Shown: positions 52,701-63,864, counted from the first letter of the stretch. The stretch: 64,000 bases of DNA from Branchiostoma floridae (GCF_000003815.2 NC_049987.1:469473-533472), one strand, 5' to 3'. Notes: generated by a model not told the origin, from the sequence alone. Program-made: numbers and translations.

Positions 52701-55700
52701 GGGAAGTGGTCAACCTAGCCGGGGGAGCACGGGGTAGGCTTTGCAGTGAAGAACACCTTACTGAAGATGGTGGAGCTGGGAAGCAATGGCTCTGCGCGCC
52801 TCCTCACTCTCTGCCTCAACACCACTAAAGGCCCCATTACCCTAGTCAACGTGTACGTGCCAACACTTGCTGCTGGGTCAGAAACAAAGGATGAGTTTTA
52901 AGAGAATCTCACAGCTACCATCAGGAACGTTTCCAGTGACGAACAACTAGTCTTTCTTGGTGACTTCATTGCAAGAGTGGGTGACGATAACGATTCGTGG
53001 CCATCCTGCCTTGGAAAGTTTGGTTTGGGCAAGATGAATGGGAATGGACAGTGAGTGCTTGAGATTTGTACATTTCACAACCTGTGCGTCACATACTTCC
53101 AGACCAATCCCTAACACAATGTTTCCTAGCGACACCCTCGGTCAAAGCACTGACACTAACTGGACCTGATCCTGACGAGACGCACATCCCTTAAGAACGT
53201 GTTACTTACGCGTGCGTATCAAAGCGCTGACTGTGACACGGACCATTCACTGGTATGCTGTAAGTTCAAAATGAAACCGAAGAAATTCCACCACACAAGA
53301 CAGCCATGAAAGCCACGCATCGATGTCAGCAGAATGGTGAACAAGAACTTTCAGAAGGAGTTAAACAGCCCTCAATCTGGAGCATCTGCTATAAAGACGT
53401 GGATTGTGCTGCGAGACACGATCCATCGCACAGCCATGGCCACCTTCGGAAAGAAGACCACACAGGCACACGACTGGTTTGATGCCCATTCAACAGAGAT
53501 GGCTCCTGTGATAGACGCCAAGCGCGCTGCCCTCGCAGAGTAGAAGAGAACACCCTATGAGAGGATTCTCCAAGTTTTCAGAGCTGCAATGAATAAGGTC
53601 AAACAGACAGCTCGACGGTGCGCCAATGGGGTACTGGGCAAGGCTCAACGAAGAAATCCACATAGCGGCGATGACAGAAAACATCAGAGGGATGTATGAC
53701 GGGATTAAGAGGGCACTTAGACCAACCCAGAGCAAGACAGCCCCCTGGACTGGGGGTGGGCTCATTCGACCCCCCTTCGTATTTTCAAAACGGCTTACCG
53801 TACAATCACCACATTTGCAGGGGGTAATACGCTTGTTGAGTTTTATAAGTCCTAAATTTTTTTTATCATTATGACGTGGTATGACGTAATTATGACGTCA
53901 TTAATTGGTTTTTTGCTAAAACGGGAAATTCCCAAAATACCTAAATATTCCACACAAAAATAAGTTACCATTAAAGGTTTCTTATCAATATTCAAGTGTT
54001 ATGAGACTTCTGTTGTCAACAACCGACGCGACGACGTCAAAATGACGTCATCTGTAGTTTAGCTATCCGCCATCTTGGATTATCAACCTTAAATGTCTTA
54101 AGATACATTTTTTTTCAAAATATAACGCTAAAACCCCAGGAAAATGGATTGAAAACGTTAACATGGATGTTTTCTGTAAGAAAATACCAAGTAGTGATGA
54201 AACCCGAGTGAAAATAAGCTCATTATACTTCTCATCATGATATTGACGTCCATCTTTATTTTTTACCAATTACGTCATCTCATTATAAATTTTAAAGTAA
54301 GATGTGTTAGATATTAAAGATAGATGAAAAAAAGTTTAGTTTAGCAAGAAAATCTTAAAATCCCGCTGTTTAAACCAAAATCAGTGATTTTTGTAAGATT
54401 TGCCTTTCAGAAACCCGTTGCTATGGTAACATAAAAATCATAAAGTTCCTATATTTTTCTGCAAATTATTGCCAACAATATTCTTGGAAACGTCAGCAAG
54501 TTTGGTTGTTCTAGCACAAGCCGTTTGGGAGGTAGACGACGTCAAAGTTGGCGCAGGCACTTTTAGCACACAATCCCCCCCCCCCATTTTTTAGGGGGGA
54601 TCCCTCCCGTGGCTATAGTAATATTCTTAGTCATCAACCAATAGGAATGTTGTTGTGAATCTTTTGTAAAACATTACAGGGATTGTGGAAAAATGAAGGA
54701 ACCAGTGATGTTGAAATAATTTGCTCCATATCAAGGCGTCAAGTCAGGTGACAGCATTTTGACATTTAAATGAGAATGAGCTTGATATCAATTTTACCAT
54801 GGTCAATATTGACCGAAGGAGGCCATATAGATTATACCGCATTCTCAGTGATATGCGGAAATCAGGATGTTTCGTGATTTTCTATGTCTGAAAGAATATA
54901 GATAATGATTTAAAATATTGCGTTTTTCAATACTCTGATTTCCTCCACCCCTTAGGAGACCATGGCTCCATTAAGAACAGTGAGTCATTCCTCTTGGTCG
55001 CTGATGATGATGCCATTATTCAAGTTAACATCAGGTCCGGGTCAAAGGTCACACTTCCACTGCTAGGTATTGAACAGCCCCAAGCCCTGGACTACGACCC
55101 GATCACAGACTACGTGTACTGGTCATATTGGAAGAACGTTGTATACAACGTCAATCAGGCTCGTCGTGATGGAAGTGGTATGGATACCATCATAGATACT
55201 GACAATAGTAAGTTATAAATCGCCACTGTAATCCTAAAATTCAATGTCAGAGGTAGGCTTTTTAAAGCAATAGATCTTATTTTAGGTCAGGAAAAATTAC
55301 AAAGCCGTATCCAGAATGTTGTTGTTGTTGAGAAAGCTGTGTCTAGATGATCTCAGTAGATTTACGGATCCAGCTATTTGTTCTTTTGTTGATGTGGGAA
55401 AAGCCGAATCTTTAGAATAATACAATGCAACAAAAGACTGTGAAATGTTGCAAAAACAGGCTTAGGACATGGAGAATAAGCCAGATCCTTACACATGCTG
55501 GGAGATCATCTGCATACGGCTTTGAAAGACCGCAAATGTTATATCATCATTACATCTGCTCGGAGATTAGTATGCAATAAAAGTTAACAGAATTGGAGTG
55601 ACTGCATGGTGGTCCTAGTTACGCATTTCTTGGCTGAGATGTGTCGGTCTATCGACAAAACCCCAACATCTTTAGGGAATCCGTGTACACGGTTTATTGT

Positions 55701-58700
55701 ATATATTGTTTACTTGTTTCATACTAATAGAACAAAAAAAGTAAAACATGACACTGAAATATTAAGGGACGTAACAGTGCAAGGGAGGCTTAAAGCTATT
55801 GCTCATACGAAGGCCTCCCTTTAATAAGTTATTTCAATTTATATGAATTAAACAATAAATACAAGTTGAGTAAAAATAAAGGACACTGCAATACTCCAAA
55901 GAAAGCCCATCTGTGTTGTTAACTTCTAGGTTAAGCTTTGTTCCAACACAAAATAAAAGTCACCATAAATTTTCGGTCGATAACTCCGACATTCGTCAGA
56001 TAGATGACTCGCTGCACTGATGTTTCGGAAGTCGTCGGATGACGTCAGGCAGCAGTGAATTATAAATAGCAGGAAGGCGGAACCTGTCCCGGTCACAGTT
56101 CAGAGAGGGTTGATGTCTACTCTAAATATCAAGATTTTCCACCAGTAGAACAACATCTCAAAGATTCCGACATAAGGGTGCGTTGTCAAGCATTTCTTTT
56201 TAGCAGTACAGTGATCAATTACACATGAACGTCCCCATACTCTTTTCTGTAGATGCCTATGGCCTGGCATTGGATCACGCTGGGGGTAATATCTACTGGT
56301 CTGTCTTTGCCGCAAAGACCATCTCTGCAGCAAAGAAGGACGGATCGTCCGCAAGGACACTTCTGACGTCACCAGACATCCAAGAACCTTACGGCCTGGT
56401 CCTGGACCCCATGAATGGGTGAGTAAAATGCATTTCGTCATAAACAAACACAACTGTTGTTTCATGCATTAACTTTCCCATGGTTACTTTCCGTCTCGAT
56501 CACCCGGCTGAGGTGGTAACAGACTGAGTGTAAAGGTTCGTTGGGAAAATTTGAGTCATGCCTACCCGGGCTATGATGGCCCTTAACACGGGTTTTCGTG
56601 GTTTGTTTCGGGAAGCATAAGTCAAAATGCAGCTGGGCGAATTCCACGATATTTTGTAGGTGTGTAGCGGTTGTGAAAATGATTGTCATGTGCGAGAATG
56701 GTATAGCTAGCTTTTAACTATGGTGCTGTAGCAGGCTTTGTATGTAAGTGCGTTTGTCTGTATACAAGATGACTCGAGATGTTCTTGATGGATGTTAATG
56801 ATATTTGGTGGATAGGTAGGGGACACAGAAAGGAAGGTCAAGTTCGATAATGGGCCTCCTGGCGACTTGTTTTGATACTGCAAGTTTGCGCCTAAATTTT
56901 CCAGAAGTGCCAGGTTCATGATTTTCAAGTGGTGGGTAGCTCTTGGGACTAGAAGTTAATGGTGTAAATATGGACCCCCTGGCAGCTTGTTTGGAACTGC
57001 AGTGGGTCTTATAGTTTGTAACTTTTTTGGAAGGATAACTCCAGAGGGGATTGATAGATATTCTTTGTTTTTGGAAGGTAGGTACTTTGGGTGATTATCA
57101 ACATAATAAAATGCAAATCATGTATATCACTATCTATCTAATATAATTACTTAGGGAATTCTAATAAACTGCAATATACTGCAGAAGCATATAGGGTTGG
57201 TACATGCATGTGCTTCACAACTAATGTCTTTGGACGTAGGTCCCATAGGTCGCAAACAAAGATGTACATGTGTTGCCAATAGGTCGCCTACAAAGATGTA
57301 CATGTTTTCAATGGTTTTTACATAAACAAACAGATGTCACCTTCAGAGATATACGTCCGCTCTGATTAGAGAAATATTGCGAACTCACATATCTGACTGC
57401 AAATATGAGAAATGCCCCTCTCTATTATGCATTTGATCAAAAATGACTGTGAAGCGTAAAAACCAAGTGTTCTACAATATCCCCAAGAAACATTACATGT
57501 ATCTACTTACTGTTCATCAAGCGAATGAAACTTAGTCTTATTTTTCAAAGTATATTTACAATTTACAAGTAAATCTCACCAAGGTCTTAAACATAAAAGT
57601 TGAGTGTTTTCCCATGCAGTCCACTAGTTTTAACACGCTCCACAACTCTGCATTTTGAGCCTTAACCCGGGGGGGCGAGATCACTAGCTTTTTCGCCCCC
57701 CTTTAGCGTTTTCGCCCCCCCCCCTCCCAGAACATTACTAGTATTCCTCGGAGGGGTCTTAAGAACGGCTGGTTACTACATATTAGGTGCGCTACCTGGT
57801 ACTATACTGCACCTGAGAGTAACATAGTTGGTGTTACCTGGTACCTATATGGCACCTTATTACCGTAAGATGTCATACCTTGTTCGGTGCAAACACTACA
57901 TTGAAAGGACATTTTTTTGCAGCTGACATGGCAGAGGTGGCATAGAAAACAATGCTATTGTGAACGTATAAATCAACACCGTCTATGGTACGGAATACGT
58001 CAGCTATATGTTTTCAATTTGTCACAGTATTTTCTTTCTTGTGCAGAAAACATTTCCAAAGCACTAAGAAAAACACAATTGAATAATAGTTTCTCATTAT
58101 AAATACTATCTACGCACAAGTTCATATACCTGTTGCTAAATGCTACAAAAAACTGGTAAGATACCAGTCTTAAGAAACACGGGTAAAACACCAGTTCCTA
58201 AATACTAGAAAAACAGTCATATGGGAGGTGAAGATATCCATGGGGTAGGTGCATATAACGTACCAGTTTCTAAATACTAGAAAAACAGTCATATGGGAGG
58301 TGAAGATATCCATGTGGTAGGTGCATATAACGTACCAGTTTCTAAATACTAGAAAAACAGTCATATTGAAGGTGAAGATACCCCTTGGCCTGGTGCATAC
58401 ACCAAAATGTGCATTATTCTAATGAATACCTTATTTGCATACTCAATAAAGACATGACATAGTTCTTTTGTGGTCAATTCATAATAGAGACTTCATATTG
58501 GAGATATATAGGTTGCTTGAGGACAGGTGAATACAATGAAATATATCTCATGTCGAGACTCAGGTACATGCAATAAAGGGAATACAAGGGACCCAACCCT
58601 CCTTGTCTGAAACAAGTTCAACTATCTTATTGCCATGTACTTACGTTGATATTGATACTATGGATGGAGTTATGTATCAAACTCGTGTACTTATATCATT

Positions 58701-61700
58701 CTGAAACTGCATTGTGTGATTTATACCAATCAACTTCTAAAATATCATGTAAACCCGTTTTTTTGGGGGGGGCGAAATCGCAAAAGGGGGGCGAGGTAGG
58801 GGGGGCGAGATCACTAACCGGGGAGGGCGAGATCGCTAGTGATTTCGCCCCGGGGGGTGAGATCGCTAGTGATTTCGCCCCCGGGGGGGGGCGAGATCAC
58901 TGGGGGGCGAGAACGCTGTCACACCGGCACTAAACTGTTTCCCACTGGACATTGGGGGTAATGCCGGGTTGATGCCAGGCCCATTAATCATCACTTATCA
59001 GCTGGGTCTTTCCCAGTGCCCCACCCCTGAAGCTAGCTGGTGGTGGTCACGCCATATTAACCCCGGGAGTCTTGCCACCCTCCCAACACATGTACCTGAA
59101 ATAGGATTTTTTATAGGGACATTTCTCTAGGTTTTTTCTTCTACTTCTCTTCCTCTTCAAAGAGAATGAAACTATGTAATTTAGGCAAAATAATCTTCTA
59201 GTAGTTAATTCATGGCACAACGGAGGAGGGAGGTTGTGTTCTACAATTACATGTAGCCATCAGACTTTGGCAAGAAATAATCTAGAAAGAATGCCATGGA
59301 CATTTTTGCTGTTTTCAAGAAGTGACTGCCATGTCTTAACATAACTTTGAAATTAAACTAAAAAATTAGTCGGACACAAACCCTTACAAGTTTACAAAAT
59401 ATTTCTCATAAAGATACATGTATGAGGGCCATCTAAAATGTATCAATGGGTGGAGAGTTTGTGGATGTTTCCCTGGGACTACATCAGGGGATTGCCTATC
59501 AGTGCAAGTCTGCCCGGTTACTAAATAGTCAACCATATTCCCTTTCACCTCCTCTAACATGCCCTGCTGTGACACTAGCTGCCTCCCAGAAAATGTGAGG
59601 AAAAGCAAAAGCCAGTCTCTTTGTGAACAAAATCAAGTCAGAGCAAATGAAACAGTAAAAGTGCTGCACACTATAATGTACTTCCACTCACATCTAAGCT
59701 TATCTTTAGACTTATAAAATGTACATCTATTGTAACCACATTAATGTAAAAAGTTAGCACTTGAAAACGACAAGCTACACGTTTACTGTAAATAAGACAA
59801 TAAGATTAATTGTTAATAAAATCATCCTAAATAAGGATGCTAATTAACTCCAACTTTGCATAATTGACAATTTAAAATGTACATCTCTACCAAAAGTGCT
59901 CTATGCTAAATATCATGTAAAACCAACGTTCCTGCAACCTACCAACCAAAAAAAAATATCTTGTCCAAGTAAAAAGATACCACATACCAAGTATCATTAC
60001 AATCCAATCAAAGATACTAAAGTTATGTTGACCACGAAATTGCAAAAAAACACAGACACAAAGACAGACAGACACAAAGAGACATATCAAAAACTATGCA
60101 ACCATTTCAAATGTAGGCAAAAATACACAATATAAGTTCACTGCATTTCAAAACAAGACACATAAATTTCAAAAACTCACATTACAAAAGCATTTCAATA
60201 AATATCCTTTTTCCAAAATGAACAACATTTCAAAAACAACAATCTTCATTAAAAAGTGTCTATTTGGCGAAGATATGTGTTGGTGGAACTCTAGTTTGAA
60301 TATTCAATGGGAAATTATATAACACCTCATTCGTGATCTTTGGACTTTTTATACCTGCGGCAGGTGAAAGTCGACTTAAGATAAATCCTCATGAAGCGTT
60401 GATTATTCAGTAAATCAGGCGATGTCATACCATATCATATGAGCGTCCTTCCTTCTCTTGCACTGTATACTGTAAATGGATTTGATTTCGGGAAAAGCGG
60501 GAAAACGACTGTTAGCACCATGCACTGTAGTCTCTTACTACAATGGAAAAATTTCACGGTGGTTTTCATTTCGCGGTAAAGTGGCCACCAAAAATCGCCA
60601 ACATAAAGCCACCGGGAACATTTCTGCATTTACAGTGTATAATTTATGCAATGTGCAATTGGATTATTTTAGTGCATTTTACGTGCATACTTAACGAGAA
60701 TATGCACAATGAAACAGCAAATTTCCAAACATTTCGCATAGATTCAATAGTTCTGTTTGCTGGGCTCTTTTTTCACAGATTCATGTATTGGACCGACTCT
60801 AAGTGTATTTACCGTGCTGAGATGGACGGCAGTGACCAAACCACCATCATCACGGGTCTGCAGTTTCCCCGCGCCATTGCAATAGACTTCAAAGGTGAGG
60901 AAACGGGCTCTAGTTAGGAACGTGTTGCCTATATGTATATGTTCATGAATATTAAGTCAAATGAATAATTAGTCAATTAAGCACTATGATAGTAAGTTTT
61001 AAAACATCAATATTATCCGAATTACGGTATTGTGACTATATCAGTCATTACTGGTCCATTGATCTTTGCAATACCAGTACGTGTAGGGCATTACGTTGTA
61101 CTTACTTTCTCTGTACCCTACTTAGTATTGATCAGTATATTTGTTCACCCCAATTAGAAGATCGGCTGTACTACAGTGATCAGTATTACGGCATCTACAG
61201 CTCAGACCTGCTGGGTAACGATATCCGACAGGTGCTGTATGAAGACCGGGAGTATGTTGGGGGAATCGCGGTTGATGAGGACTCCGTCTACTGGTCGTCT
61301 ACGTGGTCTTATTCATCGTCATCCTGGCAGGGAAAAATAGGAAAGTGAGGAAATCCCCTTTATTTACTGAAAACAGTTTGAAGTGATAAATCTGTTATTA
61401 CCTGGTTTATTTCTGCATCATAATCTACATGGTATGTATGTATGTATCTTATATTTTCCTGTCGAGTATCACTATGCTGCATGAAAAATGAATAAAACTG
61501 AAATAACATGTAAATTAAAAAAAAATATAACATTTCCCCAAAATACATGCATATATGCAAATCAGCACTTCTATCAGCACAATGTATAGTTTATGTAAAG
61601 TTATGAAGTCCTATTTTTTACACTCTTAACTTTCTAAAAAGAAACAAACGTCTATACATTGTATACGCCTCCAGCTGTGTTTTGGTCCACACCTCCAGGT

Positions 61701-62066
61701 TGTCCAAGTCCGACCTGACCAAGACTGTGCTGGTGGATGGTCTAAAGCACCCAAGGGGAATCTACCTGTCCCCGGCAGCGCCTCCTGCCGTAACTAACGG
61801 TAAGTACAACTCATGGCAGGTTCACCACTATCAGCACCTTCTTCCGTAACAACAGCTTCAGGTTTTTAGACTATTAGAAAATGCCGTTTTTGGTTATATG
61901 ATACAAATGTTTTATTTACGCATGCTTAAAGCACAAAGTCAGACAAGCCTCAGCACTTTAGATCATTAGTGCTTTTGTCATTGTCATTGTTAAAACCATG
62001 ACAAAATCACATTATTCCACATAACATTCGTGCTAATTCTGTTCCTTTTTTCCAGGACGTCCATAG
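34706..62066 (+). CDS. Type II membrane receptor: NPxY cytoplasmic tail, TM, 17-mer stalk, YWTD propeller
   Basis: Eleven exons: 34706-35156, 35652-35738, 38026-38706, 42383-42528, 42689-43160, 54956-55207, 56253-56418, 60779-60894, 61158-61344, 61699-61799, 62056-62066 (889 codons plus TAG). All phases agree. Residues 1-430 are hydrophilic with NPVY (93-96), NPMH (172-175) and NPMY (393-396). One helix (TGIAVLLSLIAVGLALLAFI, about 432-454) follows basic residues, so the N-terminus should be cytoplasmic. Next are seven full and one partial 17-residue repeats (TVDALKHxxDDMRQL, about 459-590). Then come LDL-receptor class B repeats with YVYWS, NIYWS, FMYWTD, LYYSD and VYWSS. No EGF or LDLR-A module is seen. 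The Met is in a fair context (GACCATGC). The first donor (35156) is weak; the frame stays open to 35251. Joining exons 5 and 6 across 11.8 kb rests on phase and fold logic. Ligand unknown. Confidence 0.75.
35140..35251 (+). repeat. 21-bp tandem repeat coding TSGNxxG, at the end of receptor exon 1
   Basis: Five copies of a 21-bp unit (ACTTCCGGAAACGATGG and variants) keep the frame open as a Ser-Gly-Asn repeat beyond the donor chosen at 35156. Either the exon is longer and ends at another donor, or the repeat starts the intron. Confidence 0.6.
35755..36005 (+). repeat. Intronic duplicate, copy 1 (pair with 41705-41930)
   Basis: The core GACTGCTTGATAACTCTAC and the following GTGACGTCGTGACATCTCGC recur in the same order near 41750-41800, with further similarity to the end of both blocks. 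The two copies lie in different introns of the receptor gene. Confidence 0.65.
36310..37443. mobile_element. TIR element containing the assembly gap
   Basis: AATAAGCCTTCTC at 36311 and its complement GAGAAGGCTTAT at 37429-37440 open imperfect inverted repeats of about 34 bp (both contain GCATGC). The 882-bp gap of N (36418-37299) lies between them, so the interior is unknown. Confidence 0.6.
36418..37299. other. Assembly gap (882 N)
   Basis: A continuous run of N. Open frames crossing it are artefacts. Confidence 1.
39110..40098. mobile_element. piggyBac-like MITE, copy 2
   Basis: TTAA at 39106-39109 and 40099-40102; ends CCCTCAAACAACC / GGTGGTTTGAGGG. Interior has GTTGCCATGGCAAC at 39807-39820, GATGACGTCATC-like CRE at about 39650 and CCGCCATCTT at 39627-39636. 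It sits in receptor intron 3. Confidence 0.8.
40183..41174. mobile_element. TIR element with CRE/E-box/YY1-like ends
   Basis: Both ends begin TATAGGGCTTATTCA (reverse complement on the right). They continue with CACGTGAC(GTCAT) and, about 45 bp further in, GCCATCTTGGGGTCC or its degenerate form. The ~990-bp interior has no transposase. A different family from the TTAA elements. Confidence 0.7.
41705..41930 (+). repeat. Intronic duplicate, copy 2 (pair with 35755-36005)
   Basis: Shares GACTGCTTGATAACTCTAC and GTGACGTCGTGACATCTCGC with copy 1 in the same orientation, but is shorter between them. Confidence 0.65.
42713..43090 (+). repeat. 51-bp coding minisatellite (17-residue stalk repeats)
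   Basis: Seven full and one partial tandem units of 51 bp inside receptor exon 5. Each encodes the pattern [TSA]-T-[VIF]-D-A-L-K-x-x-x-D-D-M-R-Q-L-[SPT]. Hydrophobic V/L/M/L positions recur every 17 residues, which suggests a coiled-coil stalk. The antisense frames (up to 190 codons) are shadows of the repeat. Confidence 0.9.
43590..45153. mobile_element. piggyBac-like MITE, copy 3 (interrupted)
   Basis: Left TTAA at 43586-43589 and end CCCTCAAACCACCGTACC; right end ACGGTGGTTTGAG at 45141-45153 has lost the final GGTTAA. It carries GTTGCCATGGCAAT at 43929-43942 and CCAAGATGGTGGCC at 44772-44785, and subterminal GGGGTCA...TGACCCC palindromes. It is split by another element at 44036-44687. Confidence 0.8.
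44036..44687. mobile_element. Nested TIR element inside MITE copy 3
   Basis: Ends GGTTCCGGGTCGGAGTTC and (reverse complement of the right end) GGTCTCGGACCGGAGTT are similar inverted repeats. TCAT at 44032-44035 and 44688-44691 is a probable 4-bp target duplication (TCATG if 5 bp). The uninterrupted site is seen in copy 4, where the flanking sequence runs straight through (near 63291-63312). Confidence 0.75.
45885..46455 (+). mobile_element. LINE 5' part, separated from its ORF
   Basis: The segment around GGGTAGATGGGGCTCATCAG and the downstream CCCCGAG-rich leader resembles the 5' region of invertebrate LINEs whose ORF is often annotated as craniofacial development protein 2-like. The sequence appears to resume at about 52437 after a foldback insertion. 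Family recognised from memory, not by search. Confidence 0.45.
47970..48615 (+). repeat. Satellite array, left arm, ~120-bp unit x6
   Basis: GAGCCGATAGCTGA recurs at about 47972, 48091, 48212, 48332, 48453 and 48574. Each unit includes TGAATGTAAACACTTGGTTC, CACGTCACCATCAAC and GGGCTCTATACAGGGATACT. Confidence 0.9.
51340..52115 (-). repeat. Satellite array, right arm, ~120-bp unit x7, inverted
   Basis: The same unit on the - strand; TCAGCTATCGGCTC recurs seven times from about 51351 to 52076 (one copy reads TCGGCCC). It pairs with the left array to form the foldback stem. Confidence 0.9.
52437..53760 (+). pseudogene. LINE ORF fragment, AP-endonuclease domain
   Basis: Frame segments read LGCWNVRTM near the start, then HQETRL, FLGDFIARVGDDND and DCDTDHSLVCCKFKMK. 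These are the order and spacing of the apurinic-type endonuclease of non-LTR retrotransposons. In-frame stops occur at about 52716, 52900 and 53053 and several times after. The reverse transcriptase is not present, so the copy is dead and 3'-truncated near 53760. Such ORFs are often annotated as craniofacial development protein 2-like. Confidence 0.8.
53770..54610. mobile_element. Divergent relative of the piggyBac-like MITE, ends lost
   Basis: It contains CCGCCATCTTGG (54067), TGACGTCAT sites (about 53880-54045) and GTTGCTATGGTAAC (54417-54430) in the same order as the intact copies. The terminal CCCTCAAACC/TTAA is missing. It is bounded on the right by a C-run near 54575. Confidence 0.55.
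56040..56069 (+). promoter_or_regulatory. CRE plus TATA box in receptor intron 6
   Basis: A perfect CRE (TGACGTCA, 56040-56047) lies 13 bp before TATAAATAG (56061-56069). Exon 7 starts at 56253, so an internal promoter there could make a shorter transcript. This is inference; a repeat-borne promoter is equally possible. Confidence 0.3.
57660..58925. mobile_element. GC-rich palindromic repeat pair bounding ~1 kb
   Basis: Left block (57668-57730) and right block (58768-58925) are built from GCGAGATCRCTAGTGATTTCGC with long G or C runs. The core GATCGCTAGTGATTTCGCC occurs at least twice on the right. It may be the ends of a DNA element inserted in receptor intron 7. The G-runs could form quadruplexes. 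Confidence 0.45.
58190..58385 (+). repeat. 72-bp tandem repeat, three copies
   Basis: ACCAGTT(C/T)CTAAATACTAG recurs at 58190, 58262 and 58334, each followed by AAAAACAGTCATATGGGAGG-like sequence. It lies between the two GC-rich blocks. Confidence 0.85.
60255..60296 (-). repeat. Dispersed repeat end (TTCGCCAA...GGAACTCTAG family)
   Basis: TTGGCGAAGATATGTG...GGAACTCTAG on + matches the complement of segments at 36107-36135 and 46760-46795. The shared edge CTAGAGTTCCACGAA...CTTCGCCAAA suggests the terminus of an interspersed element. Confidence 0.5.
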
Positions 62067-62656
62067 ACGACAGATGAAACTCTCACCGCTACAGCGACTT
62101 TCCGGGCATCGGCAGTTAAATAAGACTGACCTGTGAAACGTGAAATCTGCATTGTAACAATAAGCTAAAATAGCATTTTTTTTCAAAATTCTTTTGAGTT
62201 CAATCAAAACTTGGACGCTTTGGATGCAACCTAACCTTATGATGATCTTGCCCTGGGTTCGGCCTAATCGTCTTATTATATATGTGTAAAAGACGAAATG
62301 CACGTTATTGGGAACAGCTAGCAAGTTGGATATATTGTTCAACACCACCCTGGACTTGTCAATTTGTTGTGACTTGTTAAACATGTATTAGAAACAGAAC
62401 GTTTGGGTTTGCATATTGATCTGACTCCGTCTCTGAATCCACATATCAAACTGACAAACATGTAACTGCAAAAAAGACAAACTTAGCTTCTAAAGTCAGA
62501 CAATATGCTTGTTATTTTGTCAGATGGTGTCCGAAAACTTGCTGTCCAAGCCTTAGTTCTGTTAGTCATTAACGACTGTGCACCGTTATATATATATATC
62601 AATTTGGCAACAGTTCGCAGCCTTGTGACAGAATTAATTTAGTAACATCACAATAA

Positions 62657-63797
62657 CCCTCAAACCACCGTACGGGGTCAAACCTGACCCCAGACGTATA
62701 TTAATATGTGCCATTATGACATGTCTGGTTGAAAACAAATTTCCTTCCATGAGTTTGCTTCTATGTATGTCCTATAACTTCTCATACGTTTTTACTAAGA
62801 CTGGCTCATTGTTGATTAAGTTTGTTTGTTTGTTTGTTTAATTGCGATCTCCATTAGTGTACATCATAAAATCATGCCACTACTCTTCCTGGAGTCATAA
62901 TAATAATAATAAACGAAATACATGAAATGCAAAAGAAACAACTTAACATCAAAAGCGGATAATTAGCGTAAAATAATAAGCAAAATAATAAGCAAAGTTA
63001 TCATAGAAAGTTTATGTATGATCCACTGGGGTCAAAACTGACCTCAGCATTTTTTAAACAAACTTTTGAGACCCACGCCTAAACTACTTATCGTATGATC
63101 ACAAAATTTTGAGAGAAATGTACATGTGAAACGAAATTATGGTAACAACTTTTGTGTCATTGTCATGTTATCTGACGACTCCATGAAGTCCTTTAGCTTA
63201 AATTGGCCGCCATCTTGAATTTTGACTGATGACGTCATCAAATTAGCATAAATTATGAATATTGAATAATGGAATTTACGTTGAATTTTATAAGATGTCA
63301 TGAACAAGTGTTTTTTACCAAGAAAACCTTAAAACTTGAATGTTTAAGCCAAAATGAGAAAATTTCGAAATAAATATGCCTGTAAGAATTCCGTTGCCAT
63401 GGCAACATGAAAAAGGATGAACTGTTTTTATTCACTAAAATTGCTTTCTATCAACATTTTCTCAAATAGGACCAAGTTTGGTTGCCCTAGCATAAGCTTT
63501 TCAGGGGCTATGTGACTTTGGAGTTGGTGCGGACATAAAAAAAAACCTTATCCGGTCTGAGTAGCATTAGTGAAAAATGTCGTCCTCATGATCTTTTGCA
63601 TAAATTATGATAATGAGCTGGAATTTTTCTCACCTAATCATGTCAAACTGCCCCACATAGATTAATGAAGCTATACATATATACAAATCACAATAAAAGT
63701 CACCCAAAAAGCTGTATTTGTACAAAACGTTTTGGGGTCAGTTTTGACCCCATACCGTAATCTACGTCACAAAAAAATATATACGGTGGTCTGAGGG
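62657..63797. mobile_element. piggyBac-like MITE, copy 4
   Basis: Ends CCCTCAAACCACCGTACG and ACGGTGGTCTGAGGG. The right TTAA (63798-63801) is intact; the left is ATAA (62653-62656). Interior has GTTGCCATGGCAAC at 63393-63406, GATGACGTCATC at about 63229 and GGCCGCCATCTTG at 63205-63217. An AT-rich insertion of ~180 bp beginning (TTTG)4 lies at about 62820-62998. Confidence 0.8.
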
Positions 63798-63864
63798 TTA
63801 AGCATGATTAATAAAGCATAAACCATAAAATAGCTATCATGTTATGTTAACAAGTAAAGTTTAA

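Noticed and set aside
54956-62066. Treating the YWTD exons as a separate LDLR-type gene
   Set aside because: Exon 6 starts in phase 1, matching the phase-1 end of exon 5, and no signal peptide, EGF module or start exon is seen between them; kept as one gene with stated doubt.
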